Shown here piece after piece: positions 62,959 to 64,000 of a stretch of DNA of 64,000 bases. The notes below the pieces were generated by a model that saw only the letters and a list, made by a program, of their open reading frames with translations, was not told the origin of the DNA and ran no database searches. Both the position numbers and the translations under genes were made by a program. Source of the DNA: an uncultured Erythrobacter sp. (GTDB lineage: Bacteria; Pseudomonadota; Alphaproteobacteria; Sphingomonadales; Sphingomonadaceae); contig NZ_CANLMB010000001.1 in NCBI RefSeq assembly GCF_947492365.1, forward strand, positions 1,054,001-1,118,000, read 5' to 3'. The first letter of the stretch is position 1. Each line of letters opens with the position of its first letter.

Positions 62959-64000
62959 ATGCCCGACGAAAACAGCGAAACGCGCGATCAGCGCTCCTTC
63001 TTTTTCTGCGGAATCGGTGGATCGGGCATGCTCCCGCTCGCCCAGATCGCGCATGGCATAGGCTATGAAGTCGCCGGGTCAGACCGCTCCTATGACCAAG
63101 GCCGCACACCGGAAAAATTCGCGTGGCTCGCGGAAAACGGCTTTGGACTGTTCCCGCAGGACGGCAGCGGGATCACTTCGGGCGATCAAGTGCTGATCGC
63201 CTCTGCTGCGATCGAAGACACCGTGCCCGAAGTTGCCCGCGCCAAACAGCTTGGCTGCGCCCGGATGAGCCGCGCGGAACTGCTTGCCGAATTTTTCAAC
63301 GAGGCGGGTTACTCGGTCGCAATCGGCGGCACTTCGGGCAAATCGACCGTCACCGGCATGATCGCGTGGATCCTCTCGCATGCGGGTCATGACCCCAGCG
63401 TGATGAACGGCGCGGTGATGAAGAACTTCGCCGACGCTGCGAACCCCTTTGCCAGCGCGCGGGTGGGATCGCCCCAGCTGTTCGTCAGCGAGGTGGATGA
63501 AAGCGACGGGTCCATTGCGCTCTACCGCCCGACCATCGGGGTGCTGCTCAATGTCAGCCTCGATCACAAATCGCTGGAAGAATTGCGCGAACTGTTTGGC
63601 GATTACCTCGCCGCATCGGGCTGCGCAGCGGTCAATTTCGACAATGACGAAGCGCGCGCGCTGGCCGACCGAGCCAATCAGTTGGTGAGCTTCGCGGTGC
63701 GCGACAGTAGCGCAGATATTGCGGTCGAGCCGGACAGTATCGAGCAAGGCGCGCTCTCGATCAGCGCGACCGTCATCGACAATCGCAGCGGCGAGTCCTT
63801 CGCGCTCACCCTGCCCATGCCCGGAATGCACAACCTCTCCAACGCATTGGCGGCTATCGCGGCAGCGAGTGCTGCGGGGATTTCGGTTGGCAAAGCCGTG
63901 GCGGCGTTGAGCGAATTTGCGGGGCTCGCGCGGCGGTTTGATGTGGTGGGGACCAGCGCAAACGGCATCACCGTCATCGACGATTTCGGACACAATCCGG
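62959..64000 (+). CDS. MurC/Mpl-like Mur ligase, partial (runs off the window)
   Basis: The frame opens with ATG at 62959 (MPDENSETRDQRSFFFCGIG) and stays open to 64000, 347 codons. The Rossmann start FFFCGIGGSGM fits UDP-MurNAc-binding Mur ligases of the MurC/Mpl type. The ATP loop is GGTSGKST at 123-130, a variant of the usual AGTHGKT; FVSEVDESDGS near 175-184 supplies Mg2+ contacts and LNVSLDHKS near 198-205 matches the MurC NxxxDH block. ARRFDVVG and VIDDFGHNP at the end match MurC and Mpl. Opposite ldcA, it may be a murein-peptide ligase (Mpl) rather than the main MurC, but the C-terminal domain that would decide lies outside the window. Confidence 0.85.
   Translation, partial: MPDENSETRDQRSFFFCGIGGSGMLPLAQIAHGIGYEVAGSDRSYDQGRTPEKFAWLAENGFGLFPQDGSGITSGDQVLIASAAIEDTVPEVARAKQLGCARMSRAELLAEFFNEAGYSVAIGGTSGKSTVTGMIAWILSHAGHDPSVMNGAVMKNFADAANPFASARVGSPQLFVSEVDESDGSIALYRPTIGVLLNVSLDHKSLEELRELFGDYLAASGCAAVNFDNDEARALADRANQLVSFAVRDSSADIAVEPDSIEQGALSISATVIDNRSGESFALTLPMPGMHNLSNALAAIAAASAAGISVGKAVAALSEFAGLARRFDVVGTSANGITVIDDFGHNP

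Overview
The window reads as chromosomal DNA of an alphaproteobacterium of the order Sphingomonadales, most likely family Erythrobacteraceae (Erythrobacter/Qipengyuania type). This is inferred from the GC-rich, gene-dense sequence and from remembered protein similarity, not from a search. Supporting traits are a PEP-CTERM exported protein, a subclass B3 metallo-beta-lactamase (known from Erythrobacter species), single-copy housekeeping genes with alphaproteobacterial features and many ATGA/TGATG-coupled gene pairs. I found no tRNA, rRNA, insertion sequence, prophage or CRISPR array.

Layout. 0-8 kb: start of a YdjM-like membrane hydrolase (cut by the window edge), an esterase coupled to rppH, a GST, the run guaB-rsmB-TPR protein, and 3-hydroxybutyrate dehydrogenase coupled to an M28 lipoprotein peptidase. 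8-16 kb: a YpfJ-type zinc peptidase with an exported partner, a blaI-blaR1-like sensor pair with candidate operators, creD, an unusual phytase-like/cyclophilin fusion and a secreted caspase-clan (C13) peptidase. 16-24 kb: sdhC-sdhD-sdhA followed not by sdhB but by a lower-GC pair (saccharopine-dehydrogenase-like and DCC family), then the divergent run SDR, B3 beta-lactamase, prmA and a DUF2459 protein.

24-32 kb: a long minus-strand run transcribed recN, membrane protein, ABM-like lipoprotein, GNAT, ligA, CinA-like protein, DGPF/YCII protein and an ECF42-type sigma factor. 32-35 kb: a copper-resistance locus, csoR divergent from copA-copB, with a CsoR-type operator and a terminator. 35-43.5 kb: a giant DUF2339 membrane protein, DUF2461, bamD, a 517-base gap, a PEP-CTERM protein, a TPR lipoprotein and lepA.

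43.5-48 kb: two tandem PAS-GGDEF-EAL-PilZ proteins of equal length, one with a degenerate EAL domain. 48-51 kb: a class II-type PHA synthase and an mcl-PHA depolymerase. 51-57 kb: epoxide-hydrolase-like protein, D-aminoacylase-like amidohydrolase, DUF2855, GST, and dnaN with a small exported partner. 57-64 kb: an exported protein, fabG, GNAT, a secreted beta-propeller protein and fabD, then a divergent pair formed by an LD-carboxypeptidase and a MurC/Mpl-like ligase (cut by the window edge) that fits murein-peptide recycling.

Most of the window is ordinary chromosome. The points worth following are the dual c-di-GMP enzymes with PilZ sensors, the phytase-like/cyclophilin fusion, the class II PHA gene pair in an alphaproteobacterium, the BlaR1-like protein with a non-penicillin-binding acidic/His-rich ectodomain, the CinA-like protein lacking its catalytic serine, and the interrupted sdh operon.
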